A model generated the notes under the pieces. That model was given only the letters and a program-made list of their open reading frames with translations, was not told where the DNA came from and made no database searches. The translations under genes and the position numbers were made by a program. This document shows, one piece after another, positions 21,381 through 31,300 of a stretch of DNA of 64,000 nt. Position 1 is the first letter of the stretch, and each line of letters begins with the position of its first letter. The stretch comes from Bathynomus jamesi (Eukaryota > Arthropoda > Malacostraca > Isopoda > Cirolanidae), in assembly GCA_023014485.1 (NCBI GenBank), contig JAJOZX010002701.1, positions 559,959-623,958 of the forward strand. The letters run 5' to 3'.

Positions 21381-22774
21381 TGGGTGATCCAGATAAATGA
21401 GACCCATAAAAAAAAGCCAAATATTCTTAATATTTAATTTCTTTCATAAAAACTATATATCATTCGAAAGAGTAGAGTTACAAGTTTATCATGAAATATT
21501 AATTTTTTTAAGATGACTCCTTTCAAATGTGCTCCATTAGTTGCCAAGCATTCCAGTGTTCTCGCTTGTAAGTTCTGCATCACTTTTGCAAGAGTGTGCG
21601 GTGGTATGGCCTGTATCTCATTTGTGATGGCGGCCTTCAATTCTTGCAAGGTTGTTGGGTTATTTCTGTAGACCCTACTCTTTAAATATCCCCAGAGATA
21701 ATAATCTAAGGGAGAAAAATCCGGAGACCTTGCGGGCCATTCAACGTCTCCAAATCTTGAGATTAATTCTCCTGGAAACGTTTGACGCAAAACTGCCATG
21801 CAGTTCCTCGTGGTATGGCAGGTAGCTCCGTCTTGTTGGAACCAGTGGTTTTCTAGACAAAGATCTCTTAATTTAGGAATAAGGAAATCGGTCAACATTT
21901 TTTCGTAGCGATCACCATTTACAGTGACCGTGTTTCCGGTGGAATCCTCGAAAAAGTACGGCCCTATGATCTGAGATGCAGTAAGACCACACCAAACAGT
22001 TACACGCTGACTATGCAACGGGACTTCGGTAATATTCAATGGATTTTCTGTTGCCCAGAAACGACAATTTTGTTTGTTTACAGTTCCATTCAAGTGAAAA
22101 TGGGCTTCGTCTGACATAATCAAAGTTGCTAGAAAATTGGTGGTCATTTACCTTCTGTTGGATCCATTGACAGAATTGTCGTCTTCGTGCGAAATCTCCA
22201 TCGTTTAGTTGTTGCACTGTTTGAATTTTATATGGAAAGAGCATTAAATTTTGCTTGAATATACGGCGTGTTGTTCCATATCCAACTCCTAACAGCTGAG
22301 AAGCACGTCTGATGCTTATGTTAGGATTATCCTGTACAATTTCATGAGTTCTGTTAATGATATCGTCTATCCTTGCTGTGCGCACTCTTCCAGTTGGTTT
22401 TCTTTTTCCAATGCTGCCAGTTAGGGAAAAATTTCTGACACACCGACGGATTACTTTCTTAGAAGGTGATTTTGACATCTGAAAATTTGTCTTGAAAGAT
22501 CTTTGAGCTGAAACTACACTTCTTCCATGCTCATAATATTGCTCAGTTATGAAACGCAGCTGTTCCACAGTCCATGCAGTCATCTTGAAGGGTTAGTTTT
22601 AACTAACACTTTTATTTTGTTTTGTATCTTATCTTGTCTTGTATTGTCAAAACCTATACAATCCTGTACAAACTTGTAACTATCCTCTTTCGAATGATGC
22701 GTATGACTTTATAAAAGGACTTATACTTTAAGAGTTACAGGGGTTTCTTTTGGGTCCCATTTCTCTGGCTCACC

Positions 22775-22777
<3 letters not shown>
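21378..22777 (-). mobile_element. DD41D mariner element, near full length
   Basis: A 1.4-kb element with ends CACTGGGTGATCCAGATAAATG (left) and GGGTGAGCCAGAGAAATGGG (right, reverse), flanked by TA runs. It carries one transposase gene on the minus strand with one clear frameshift. Its right end is the source sequence of both arms of the palindrome at 13163-13750. The right terminus has an uncertain two-base offset. Confidence 0.85.
21434..22583 (-). pseudogene. DD41D mariner transposase
   Basis: The N-terminal part (22583-22011) begins MTAWTVEQLRFITEQYYEHG and has helix-turn-helix segments (SIRRASQLLGVGYGTTRRIF). After a frameshift near 22140 the catalytic part contains MSDEAHFHLNG (first Asp), VTVWCGLTASQIIGPYFF, WFQQDGATCHTTRN (second Asp) and WPARSPDFSPLDYYLWG (third Asp). 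There are 41 residues between the last two catalytic Asp residues. Only the frameshift seems to disable it, so it is relatively young. Confidence 0.85.
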
Positions 22778-22808
<31 letters not shown>

Positions 22809-22841
22809 CCGATTCTCTAGGTACACGTTATTATTTTACAG

Positions 22842-22994
22842 AGCTAATGCGTGTGTTCATTTGATGGGGCGCGTGGACTATAACAGTGTATTTTCGAGTC
22901 AGTCTCTGCAAGAATTGGCACCACAAGACCCTGAACCCGAGACTGGCACTCGATCGAGAAGCACAAGCGATTCGAGCAGCGTCGACTGTAGTAT
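22842..22994 (+). CDS. Candidate exon of an unidentified plus-strand gene
   Basis: A 153-bp open segment with acceptor ATTATTTTACAG and donor GTAAGC, entering and leaving in phase 2. It encodes a Ser/Pro/Glu-rich stretch including FSSQSLQELAPQDPEPETG and RSRSTSDSSSVDCS. Reading through the donor hits a stop at once, while splicing to 23217 keeps the frame. The family is unknown. It lies between a mariner and the Polinton, inside the large intron of the minus-strand gene. Confidence 0.4.
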
Positions 22995-23216
22995 GTAAGC
23001 AGCCTATTGTTTAAGGGTACACTTCATGTAACTAACTAATTCCTCTTATAAAAAGCTCTTTTGAAATGAATGGCGCGTTAGTTTTTATTTTTTCTATTTT
23101 TATTTTAAAACCGTGGCGAGATTTTGTTAAAATAATTCTCTCTCTTTATCCTGTGAAAATAATAATAATGATAACAAAATAATAAAGCGCGGCTTGCTGT
23201 AATATTTTTCTTTTAG

Positions 23217-23285
23217 GGACGATCCGGTTGTGTTAAACGAAGATGCACCCCGAAACACAGAATGTGTATTAGTCGAGGAAACGAT
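23217..23285 (+). CDS. Candidate second exon of the same gene
   Basis: A 69-nt exon, phase 2 to phase 2, with acceptor TAATATTTTTCTTTTAG and donor GTAAGTTTTT. It encodes an acidic peptide (DDPVVLNEDAPRNTECVLVE, continuing ET). Phases match the exon at 22842-22994 exactly. Two strong splice pairs in phase make chance less likely, but no homology is recognised. It could also be a spliced gene of a mobile element. Confidence 0.42.
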
Positions 23286-23304
23286 GTAAGTTTTTATTTT
23301 TCCT

Positions 23305-23595
23305 GTGTGTGTGTGTGTGTGTGTGTCGGATAAAAATAAACCAAGTATTTTCAACATTTTATTAAATAATAAAACTATGGGTAACATTTTAAGTATATTT
23401 ATAAATTAATACATAATTTCGTTTATTGTATACACCACATTTTTACGTAATATTGGCTTCATTGTTACACAAATTATTATTATTATTAGGGATACATTTT
23501 ATAAATTTATTCAATATATTACTAAAAGCTATCCTGCGCACTGTGCAATTTAAAATAATTAATTGCTGAAGTTACAATTATATATATACATATAA
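23305..23595. other. (TG)n run and AT-rich sequence
   Basis: A (GT)n microsatellite at about 23305-23325, then AT-rich sequence with no gene up to the end of the Polinton protease gene. Confidence 0.6.
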
Positions 23596-23599
23596 AACT

Positions 23600-24082
23600 T
23601 CACACAACACATCGAGTGACTACAAATGGGAATCGGCTTTTTATCTGTCTGCATACTACCACATCGTTGCTCGCATGGTCATACAAGTCGAATAATTGCA
23701 GAAATTCCGTAAATTTCCTTCCACGAGTCATATGCATGAGAAAGCACAAGCAGTATTGGCCACAGACATCGCTGTAGTAATTCTGGAATCTGTTAGGGTT
23801 CCACACTATTTTCGGAATTTGCAGTTGTTCGAGAAATTTTACAACATCATTCTACGGGTGTTCGCCCAATGAATTAAAGTAGTACATACGTTCTCTATTT
23901 TTAAAATAAACGGCTATCCAGTGGATCTCTTCACCACTGCTAACATCTGTATTCACAATAAGTGCTCCGCAGTCTCTCGTGATTGGAAGTTTCAACGTTT
24001 CATTCTTCGCAAACACGCCAATAAATTTGGTGCGTGTGAATCGGTCACTCATCATCCCTCTCTGGCGTGTAACCGTGTCCAT
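23600..24082 (-). pseudogene. Polinton adenain-like cysteine protease (PRO)
   Basis: The N-terminal part (24082-23852) begins MDTVTRQRGMMSDRFTRTKF and contains GEEIHWIAVYF (catalytic His) and YYFNSLGEHP, where Asn replaces the usual Asp. After a frameshift near 23845 the C-terminal part has QNYYSDVCGQYCLCF, the catalytic Cys block with its conserved Gln. The family matures capsid proteins. Total length is near the usual 150-200 residues. Confidence 0.8.
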
Positions 24083-24084
24083 TT

Positions 24085-25328
24085 TTAAAAGTCTGTCACT
24101 ACATCCCTAACCCTGTCAACTTCGATTAGAGCTTGCGACTCGAGGTAAACTACTGCCCTAATAGGCTCGAGTAGAGGCTTGTCGATCTCCAATCTGACTG
24201 AGATATTTCCGCTCTGCTGGGGACTTGTGTGTGTGGTTTTGCTCCGGCAGAAATCGGGCGAGAGGTCAAACGGGTACAGGTTCGAACTCTGGACGAATTC
24301 ATTCTGCGTTACACTGGTTCCTAATCCGTCGCAAGCACCGACACTATGCACAAGATTGCTGTACGCTTTCGAGCAAAGTGAAAACTCGTCATCTGTAGAA
24401 TAACTCATTTCCAATGTCCCACCTAAAGGTTGATATACAGAGTCACATTTTTAAGGCCAAAATTTTCGAATTTAAATGTGGATTTTTTGTATTTGCCATT
24501 CACAGAAGCGTGCTCCTGCATTCCAATTAATATCCTTTTAGGAAGAGCCTCGAGAGCAACATTTTCTATTTGCTTGGATGTTAAACCTGAAGGAACTGTA
24601 AATATCTTAAGCTGGACTCTATTAATTGGGTATTTCACTGTGGCCTGTAGTAAATTTTTCTGAATTTCCACCTGCTTAGCAGAGTTTAATTTCACACGGC
24701 ATACACGGAGATATGTTTCCATAATATGAATCACCACAGGCTTCGCGCCCTCTTCTTAGTCAGCACCCAAATTTAAACAAATCTCAGGGCCCGTACGGGT
24801 GAGTTTTAATTTCATATCGACCACATTCACAAGCAACTTCTCCTGGAACGTGAAATCTGTGTGGAGGCGTCCATAGCAGTCATATATCTTCTTTTTAGAA
24901 TTTTTAAATTTGTTCTTTATATTACTTTCATCTCTAGCCTGATAATAACCTTCTGCAGTTAAACAGGTGTCCTTCGCTTCATTTGGAAAGTTGGGACATT
25001 TCCAGATAGGACCGTAGGTGGTAGTAGCCAGACCCTGCCGAGATGTTGACCTGATTTAAATACACTCACACTGGCTGAATATGAAGTGTAGAAAGTTGGT
25101 CTCTGGGTATACGACGTAGTCGTTTTCGCAATCCGTTCCATCTGAATGTGCTATTCGTAGTTTAGCGTAGATGTGCACACACCTTGGGTCAAAAAAGTAA
25201 GGGCCTGAGCTCGGGATCACGAATTCTATAGGAGCACTCGGCGAGCTAATAGTGTTTAGCGGATTAACTGTAATAAAGTCGCTATGCTCTATTGATATTT
25301 GTGTCGGGGGCATGTCAAAGAGGGCCAA
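24085..25328 (-). pseudogene. Polinton double-jelly-roll major capsid protein
   Basis: The gene begins MALFDMPPTQISIEHSDF at 25328. Matching segments follow through EFVIPSSGPYFFDP, GRLHTDFTFQEKLLVN (about 24870), ETYLRVCRVKLNSAKQVEIQ (24720) and the C-terminal NLYPFDLSPDF and SGNISVRLEIDKPLLEPI. The order fits the capsid family often named F54H12.2-like in animal genomes. At least two frameshifts and several stops lie between 25060 and 24740. Length of about 410 codons is a little short. Confidence 0.8.
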
Positions 25329-25504
25329 CTCCGATTTTCAAAATTGTGAACTACATGGATGGATGGAACGTGCCATGGCGCGTCAGAAATAGTGACACCT
25401 CTCTCGACAAGTAACAATCAGTCTATAATTCATGAGAGCAACGTCCTTAGCTTATATCAGTTAAATAAATGGTCAACCATAGGTTTCATGCGCTTATAAC
25501 ACTA

Positions 25505-25780
25505 CGTTTTTGACGTCCTTTTACGTTTACCGTCACGAGTTGGTAACCCCTTCTTCCTCCGTACAGTGCGCTTCCTCTTCCCGCCACCACGCATTTTTCT
25601 CTTTGCATCTTTGACAATTTCGTCCCGCGTACGTTTTAAATGTTTTTTTAGGGCTTCTTTAGGCTTAACCCCGGCCATTATGTCTTCTACCTTGTTAAGA
25701 CTGATTGTAACGCTTTCCTGCCGAGATATCTGGCACCACTCTTCAACAAGGGGACAGCCGTACGCAGTATGGTTGAAAAA
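25505..25780 (-). pseudogene. Polinton basic core-like (pX-like) protein
   Basis: The minus frame reads RTAVPLLKSGARYLGRKAL, an in-frame TAG at about 25687, then GVKPKEALKKHLKRTRDEI, and ends in a Lys/Arg-rich tail with GGGKRKRTVRRKKG. Small basic proteins of this shape are common beside Polinton capsid genes and are compared with adenovirus core proteins. A single stop and possibly a shifted start break it. Confidence 0.65.
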
Positions 25781-25782
25781 AA

Positions 25783-26529
25783 TTAACCCAATCCCACTCC
25801 CGCGCTGGAGTATTCAATGCTCAAGCGCTTTCCTCTATGTTTGGGAATGTGGGCGATACGCAGCAGCCGTGCCTGGGTATCCCCAACAAACTGATGTGCC
25901 AAGGTATTGCTGTAAATATAGCATTTCGGGGGAGGGTCTCCATCTTTCAATTTCTCGAATTTTAGCCGATGCAATAAGCTGCACAAGTCATGTTGTGACT
26001 CGTGAAAAGTATCTCTTTGGAAGGCTAGTCAATATCTGCCCTAAGTTATAATTTTGAACAGTGCTCTGTCTTTAATATTTCTGTTAGCCTTCGATTTTAG
26101 AGTCAAAGTATGTACCTGGGTATCTTTGTATACGATTTCGTATACAAAGATTAGACGTAAGATTTTAACTTTTTAAACTACCATTTAAGTCTCTCACAAC
26201 ATCCTCGGCTGTGTCATAATGACCCGGTCCTAGTGTTACTTCTGAAGTGTAGTGCTGCAACTCCCCACTATGGGCGGAACGCATGGTACCGACCCGAGTT
26301 ACTCCGGCCTTTTCACATTCATCGCGACTTCTAAGAGCCATAAAAACATGTTCTTGTCAATACTTAAAAATTTGATGGCCAATTGAACTTCACATATTCC
26401 AACTCATATGATTCACGGCCTAATTCAATGGGCCCATGCAGTTCTGTTATAAAGTTGGCCAGGGTATTGTTAGAAAGTACAGACAGAAAAAGAGGACGGG
26501 AGTGTGACGTAGAAGTGGTTAGGTGCCAT
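25783..26529 (-). pseudogene. Polinton penton (minor capsid) protein
   Basis: The start at 26529 encodes MAPNHFYVTLPSSS, the usual opening of Polinton penton proteins. A decayed middle includes TRVGTMRSAHSGELQHYTSE. The end keeps YIYSNTLAHQFVGDTQARLL, a conserved penton block. Stops and frameshifts are frequent. The protein would close capsid vertices. Confidence 0.65.
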
Positions 26530-26537
26530 GTTGTATA

Positions 26538-27770
26538 CTATTTAAGCTTCATTACTGCATCAGCTTTTATATAGGTGTTGAAGCTTTCTGGGTACCCTAG
26601 CCACTTTACCAGGTACATTTTTCTCTTTCCTGAACCTTTACTTCCTAAATTTTTTTCAATTTTAAACACTTTTTTTTCCTAAATTAAATGTCACTTTCTG
26701 CAGCTCCTCACCATAAAAGCCCCCCGCAATTTCTTCCCCATTCAAATTTTCAACGTAATACAGCATCACCTCGTCTTTAGGTCTCATAGCCCAAACTTTA
26801 AAAATCTCGCGTGTCCAACCTTACTCAAATCCCTTCGCGAATTTATTCCCCGAACGCGATAGCCTTACATAATCATTGATTTTGAAACGCACCGAGCGTG
26901 GCGGTGCTGTACGATCACATTTTCTCACCTCACGTTTTCTGTGCGTACCTCTTTCTAAAATTTCGCTCGTTGTTGTACCAATCTCTCGGTGGTGTGAATG
27001 GTTGTAGGATGAAGTCAGCGCCTCCAGAATGTCTATATATCTGTACGTGTTTTTATGTGGCGGTGCCGTACGATCACATTTTCTCACCTCACGTTTTCTG
27101 TGCGTACCTCTTTCTAAAATTTCGCTCGTTGTTGTACCAATCTCTCGGTGGTGTGAACGGTTGTAGGATGAAGTCAGCGCCTCCAGAATGTCTATATATC
27201 TGTACGTGATTTTATGTGTGAAATAGCGATGCATGCGCTCCTTTATGGTACGCTGAATTCTTTCAGCTAAAGATGTCTTATGTATAGGATTGCTAGTGTA
27301 ATAACTGATATTGAACTCTGCCAACATGTTCTGAAAAGCTCGGCCTATAAATTCTTTCCCCATGTCCGTACAAAAATAGTCAGGAATCCTGTTTTCTTTC
27401 AACATCAACGCTTTGGCGGCTTTAGCAACTGTTTCAGGCGATTTAGTTTTCAGCGGAATTAGCCACAAATATCTAAGAAAACATCTATAATAAACAGGAT
27501 AACGGTAACCTCCATTATACACTGAATATCTCTGCATGTCTGTTAAATCCGCCTGCCAAATAGAATCAACCAAGGCTGCTGATGTCTTGGCAGTTTAAAC
27601 CTTTTCTTCACCGGCTTATGAAGTGTATAAGCACCCTGCTCCGGCAAAAACCTCTCCACATCTTTTTTCCCTATTCCCTCATTATAAACGCCTCTGTACA
27701 GTCTATTAACACCCCCGTAGGAGGCTGGATTAGAAATCTCATAATAACTTTTTCTTAATATGTTAGCCAT
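26538..27770 (-). pseudogene. Polinton retroviral-type integrase with chromodomain
   Basis: The N-terminal part (27770-27543) starts MANILRKSYYEISNPASYGG. After a frameshift near 27570 the catalytic core has WQADLTDM (Asp), DYFCTDMGKEFIGRAF (Asp) and LAERIQRTIKERM (Glu). It is followed by an in-frame 53-codon duplication (26898-27215), then RSVRFKINDYVRLSRS. After a stop near 26640 comes a chromodomain (KMYLVKWLGYPESFNTYI) ending at TAG 26538-26540. The family integrates the element DNA. The duplication and frameshifts suggest it is inactive. Confidence 0.85.
26898..27215. repeat. 159-bp in-frame tandem duplication inside integrase
   Basis: Two direct copies, 26898-27056 and 27057-27215, differ at only a few bases. 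The period of 159 bp is exactly 53 codons, so both copies read in frame within the integrase gene. Confidence 0.9.
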
Positions 27771-27779
27771 TTGCGTATT

Positions 27780-28457
27780 TTAGAGGCGCGCGGATAGGGT
27801 TGTGCGTTGCTGCTTCGTCTCTTCTTCTTCCTCTTCAGAGATATTACCGCTGGGGGACGAAGGCACGTTCAGCTGTGGTACATGCGATGCTTGTCCCAAG
27901 TCTTTTAACCTGTTCAGATTACCTATCAGTGTTTTTGGGATGTTTAATTGCTGTAGTCTAGCTTTAATATGCTCCCATCCTGCTGGTGAGGGCCTGTCCC
28001 CCTTTCTTACCAAATCATGTACGATATCAATGATGTTCGAACCCTGTACCTTTGACCCTTCAACAACAACCTCACCTGTACCGGACCATTGTATAATGGG
28101 ATCCTCACTCAATAGATTATAAAGACTTAATCCTTTATTCCTCAATGTATGGGGGAGACTATTTTTTAATACATGCTCGAGATGTTGCGGATTCACACCG
28201 TTGTTCTGTACTTGTTCAGGTTCGCTATGATCAGTATCGCCTCCATGTATGATAACTACGGGGAACTCCACCAGTTTCTTATAATTTTCGTACTCATGAA
28301 GAAATTTCTGCAGAGCTTCTTGGTATAGGAATATTTTCTCATCAGGTGACTTTTCACTGTTTAATAGGGCTAACAATTCGCTTTCTATTCTTTTAAGCCT
28401 GCTTTTACGGGGTTCTAGAACCGTATCTGGACTCTCTTGAGCTTTGCAGTGAAACAT
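27780..28457 (-). CDS. Conserved Polinton accessory protein, intact frame
   Basis: An uninterrupted 225-codon frame, the only full-length one in this Polinton. The N-terminal half is charged and probably helical (SRLKRIESELLALLNSEK). The C-terminal half has IIQWSGTGEVVVEGSKVQGS and a GWEHIKARLQQLNIPKTLIG segment, then an acidic EEEEEE tail. A W-x-x-x-G-E-V-V-x-x-G segment with a later IxDLV stretch is a recurring Polinton protein of unknown role, in my reading of the family. Function unknown. Confidence 0.6.
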   Translation of the reverse strand: MFHCKAQESPDTVLEPRKSRLKRIESELLALLNSEKSPDEKIFLYQEALQKFLHEYENYKKLVEFPVVIIHGGDTDHSEPEQVQNNGVNPQHLEHVLKNSLPHTLRNKGLSLYNLLSEDPIIQWSGTGEVVVEGSKVQGSNIIDIVHDLVRKGDRPSPAGWEHIKARLQQLNIPKTLIGNLNRLKDLGQASHVPQLNVPSSPSGNISEEEEEETKQQRTTLSARL

Positions 28458-28479
28458 ACACCTCGTGTGGAATCACGAC

Positions 28480-28790
28480 TACTTTCTTCATTATATTAAT
28501 CTAGTCAGTAAAGGCCCCAAAACTGAAAATAAGATGGGGAGGAATGATCCCCCTCTTTGTACAATAATTCGTTTTATCTTCCCCACAGTTTGACTTTTAC
28601 GAGCGAGTGTACGCATTATGTTCTTGTAACGGCGTAGGCGAGCCTTCTGAGGGGGGTTTCATTGGTACATTACATTTTATAACACAAACAGATTTCACAG
28701 ATGCATTTTAAAAGGTCGGAGACAATATTTTTAACAAACAGGTGTTGGAGAGTGCGGGGCAGCCGGTGATAGATTTTTATTAATTCACGG
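28480..28790 (-). pseudogene. Polinton small protein with QRGG motif
   Basis: Minus frames contain SDLLKCICEICLCYK, then RRYKNIMRTLARKSQTVGK, then IVQRGGSFLPILFSVLGPLL. A Cys-rich start, basic middle and hydrophobic QRGG(F/S)LP end characterise a short protein often encoded next to the Polinton ATPase. At least one frameshift. Role unknown, possibly a membrane-active capsid component. Confidence 0.6.
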
Positions 28791-28809
28791 TATTTCTTTA
28801 ACCTCTTTG

Positions 28810-29444
28810 TCATTCTGGAATATACACCGTTTCAGCGTCGTTTGGGAATATATTCGTTCTTAGAAGCACCCTAAACGTGTTTCGCGGGTGAAGGTTACAA
28901 AGCAAATATCCATAACGTTGACTTGTAGCTTCTTTATAAACTTCCAAAAACTCCTTAGGCTGATTCTGCAACATCTGATTGGCTAATACCCCAATTTGTG
29001 ACATCTCTACGTTGTGCGAATAAGACTAGATATTGTGTATTTAGCGATACATCGCGCATGTATCTATTTCTGAAAAATAGATTCTGATTGATGAAGAACA
29101 CGTTTATGTTAAGATGGTCGGAGAACACTGTAAATGTCTCGGCAAACGTTTTATCCATTTCTAGCATGAGATCGTTAATTACAATGAGTGTGCTCATTAC
29201 CCTTTATCGAACTAACATCATAAACACCTTTGTGGAACAAAATATCATCTTGGTACTCGTTGAATACGGGCTGGTATGTCGAATAACACCATATGACTTT
29301 ATGTACAAAATTTGAGAACAGTTTCCCCTTATCGTTAATGATTTTAAGCATAAACATGGTTTTGTCACAACCTGTAGGGCCAGATATAATGCAAGTAGAA
29401 GGGCTCGTGAACTTGAATTTTTCTACAGAATCCATCTCTAACAC
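28810..29444 (-). pseudogene. Polinton packaging ATPase (FtsK/HerA type)
   Basis: The start at 29444 is followed by PSTCIISGPTGCDKTMFMLK, a Walker A loop in which the usual GCGKT has become GCDKT. After a frameshift near 29190 come LIVINDLMLEMDKTF (Walker B), FFINQNLFFRNRYMRDVSLN (sensor region) and, after another shift, an end with IFPNDAETVYIPE. The family pumps DNA into capsids. The Walker A change and frameshifts indicate loss of function. Confidence 0.8.
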
Positions 29445-29569
29445 GTCACACTCTTAAGTGGAGCATTTACAAAATACACTAAAGTTTTAAGTGATGTTCC
29501 TTATATTCTACAGCCTTGAATGATGACGAGGATGGCGTACCTAGAGAATTGGTTATATATACATATATA
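29445..29569. other. Flank between Polinton and mariner
   Basis: 125 bp with no feature, ending in a short TATATACATATATA run that serves as the mariner insertion site. Confidence 0.5.
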
Positions 29570-30947
29570 CGAGGGCCACTCAATATATTTTGCCCCACCT
29601 TTTTTTTTCTTTCCAAGTTTCCTTTAAGTTCCAGAAATTTTGTACACAAGTAGTTACATACCTTTTTGACAAGTTTTTATTTTTCCACATAGTCTCCATC
29701 CTTTTCTACGGCTTTCCTCCACCTCGAAACAAGGGCCTTTATTCCTTGCTGGCACAAGTCCGCTGGGTTCCGCTGGAGCAACCTCTTAACCTCCTCAACA
29801 ACCTCATCGTCACTCTGAAACTTTCTTCCACGAATAGCATCCTTCATTGGCTCAAACAAATGGAAGCCTGACGGTGCCAGATCCGGGCTGTATGGAGGGT
29901 GGGATAACCCATCAAGCGCACTTTTGTGATGGCCTCTCTTGTTTGCAAACTGTTGTGTGGTGTTGCGTTATCGTGCAAAAGAAGGACGTCTTCCAGTTTT
30001 CTCTTCGGTCGAATTCGCTTTATACGTCTCTGGAGTCTCTGTAGGGTAGCAATATATGCCTCTGAGTTAATTGTTTGTCCTTTCTTCATAATGTCCACCA
30101 GAATCACCCCTTTCATGTCCCAGAAGATGGTGGTCATAACCTTTCCTGCAGAGGGAGCCATTTTGAACTTTTCTTGCGTGGGGAGTTTGCGTGATGCCAC
30201 TCCATGGATTAACGTTTTGTTTCAGGTTCAAAGTGGTGTACTCAAGTCTCATCCCCAGTCACAATTCGTGAAAGGAAGTCATCCCCTTCTATCTCGTATC
30301 GAACCAACGACTCAGAAGCAATTTCTTTTCTTTGGGCTTTGTGATCTTCAGTCAGTTGGTGAGAAACAAACCGTGAACACACTTTTGAGTATCCCAGTTG
30401 CTGAATTATCGTATTCATACTTCCTTCACTAATTCCTAGCTCCAGTGATAGCTCTTTGTATGTGACGCGCCGATTTCATCGAATGATGCTGTTAGCACGT
30501 TGCACAGTGTGAGATGTCACAGCCGATGCCGGGCGACCGCTGCGTGGCTCATCATCAAGGCTGGCTCTCCCTCTTTCCGATGATCTCACACGTTTAGACC
30601 AGCGTCCAACTGTGCTTCGATCAACAACAGCATCTCCGTAAACGTTTTGTAGACGTTTGTGAATATTTCCAACTGTTTCCTTCTCTGCGGTTAAGAACTC
30701 GATAATAGCTCTCTGTTTACGACACACATCATTGTCATACGCCATTTTCGAAACTGCGTTAACCATCGATTTTATACAAGGGCGTTTAAAAGCGGTTTTG
30801 TACAAAGAGGGGAAGTTCAAACTGGAAAAATCCGGTTATGTGAAGCGCAGAAAGTTCAAACTTAACGGCCCAAAAGACATTTCAGCCCCATGACCTATTA
30901 TTTAGCTAAGAAAAAATGGTGGGGAAAAATATATTGAGTGGCTCTAG
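29570..30947 (-). mobile_element. Mariner (DD34D-type) element
   Basis: A 1378-bp element with inverted ends CGAGGGCCACTCAATATATT and CTAGAGCCACTCAATATATT, flanked by TA (29568-29569, 30948-30949). It carries a decayed transposase on the minus strand. The motifs are of the classical mariner group and differ from the DD41D elements elsewhere in the window. Confidence 0.85.
29677..30820 (-). pseudogene. Mariner transposase, decayed
   Basis: N-terminal HTH part (about 30748-30476): MAYDNDVCRKQRAIIEFLTA, STVGRWSKRV, RSGRPASAVTS. Catalytic part (30200-29844): TIFWDMKGVILVDIM (first Asp) and DVLLLHDNATPHNS (second Asp). C-terminal part (29859-29677): DDEVVEEVKRLLQ and GIKALVSRWRKAVEKDGDYV. At least three frameshifts. 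The HDNA-PH block is a mariner signature. Confidence 0.8.
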
Positions 30948-30949
30948 TA

Positions 30950-30950
30950 C

Positions 30951-31027
<77 letters not shown>

Positions 31028-31029
31028 TA
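30950..31029. repeat. (ACAT)n/(TA)n microsatellite
   Basis: The TA run that ends the second copy of repeat X, matching the (TA)n run at 20217 beside the first copy. Confidence 0.9.
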
Positions 31030-31130
31030 AGAAACAAATGCATGAATCCCTGTTCTGAATGTATATAGAGAGAAATAGCTGTACTCACATTGTATCACCG
31101 TCGTAGAGGTATACCGGCGGCGAAGCATAT
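31030..31130 (-). repeat. Repeat X, copy 2, first piece
   Basis: The reverse complement of about 20110-20216, up to GGCGGCGAAGCATAT. Continuity is broken by the CACTA-ended element at 31131 and resumes at 36820. Confidence 0.75.
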
Positions 31131-31214
31131 CACTAGGCAACAAAGATTTTGTTACAGAAGACCAAATAGGTGCTCCTAGCTAATTTCGGTATGCTGATTT
31201 CAAATCTATAATTA

Positions 31215-31300
31215 GATTTTTTCTATCACGTCTAGATTTTGTGTAAAATGCAAATCACTTTTAGTAAAATTTTCTACCACGTCCAGATTTTGGTTTTAAT
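31215..31300. repeat. Left subterminal repeats of the CACTA-ended element
   Basis: Two direct motifs, CTATCACGTCTAGATTTTGTG and CTACCACGTCCAGATTTTGG. A matching inverted copy lies near 33565-33592 on the right side. Such subterminal arrays are transposase-binding sites in CACTA-type elements. Confidence 0.65.

Larger units (their letters stand above)
23600..29444 (-). mobile_element. Decayed Polinton/Maverick (adintovirus-like) element
   Basis: Eight minus-strand genes lie in a row: packaging ATPase, a QRGG-type small protein, a conserved 225-codon protein, integrase with chromodomain, penton, basic core-like protein, major capsid, and adenain-type protease. This set is diagnostic of Polintons. 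All have frameshifts or stops. No protein-primed DNA polymerase and no terminal inverted repeats are seen within the block. The upstream side is cut short by a mariner at 29570. Possible polymerase remnants lie at 9430-10330. Confidence 0.88.
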
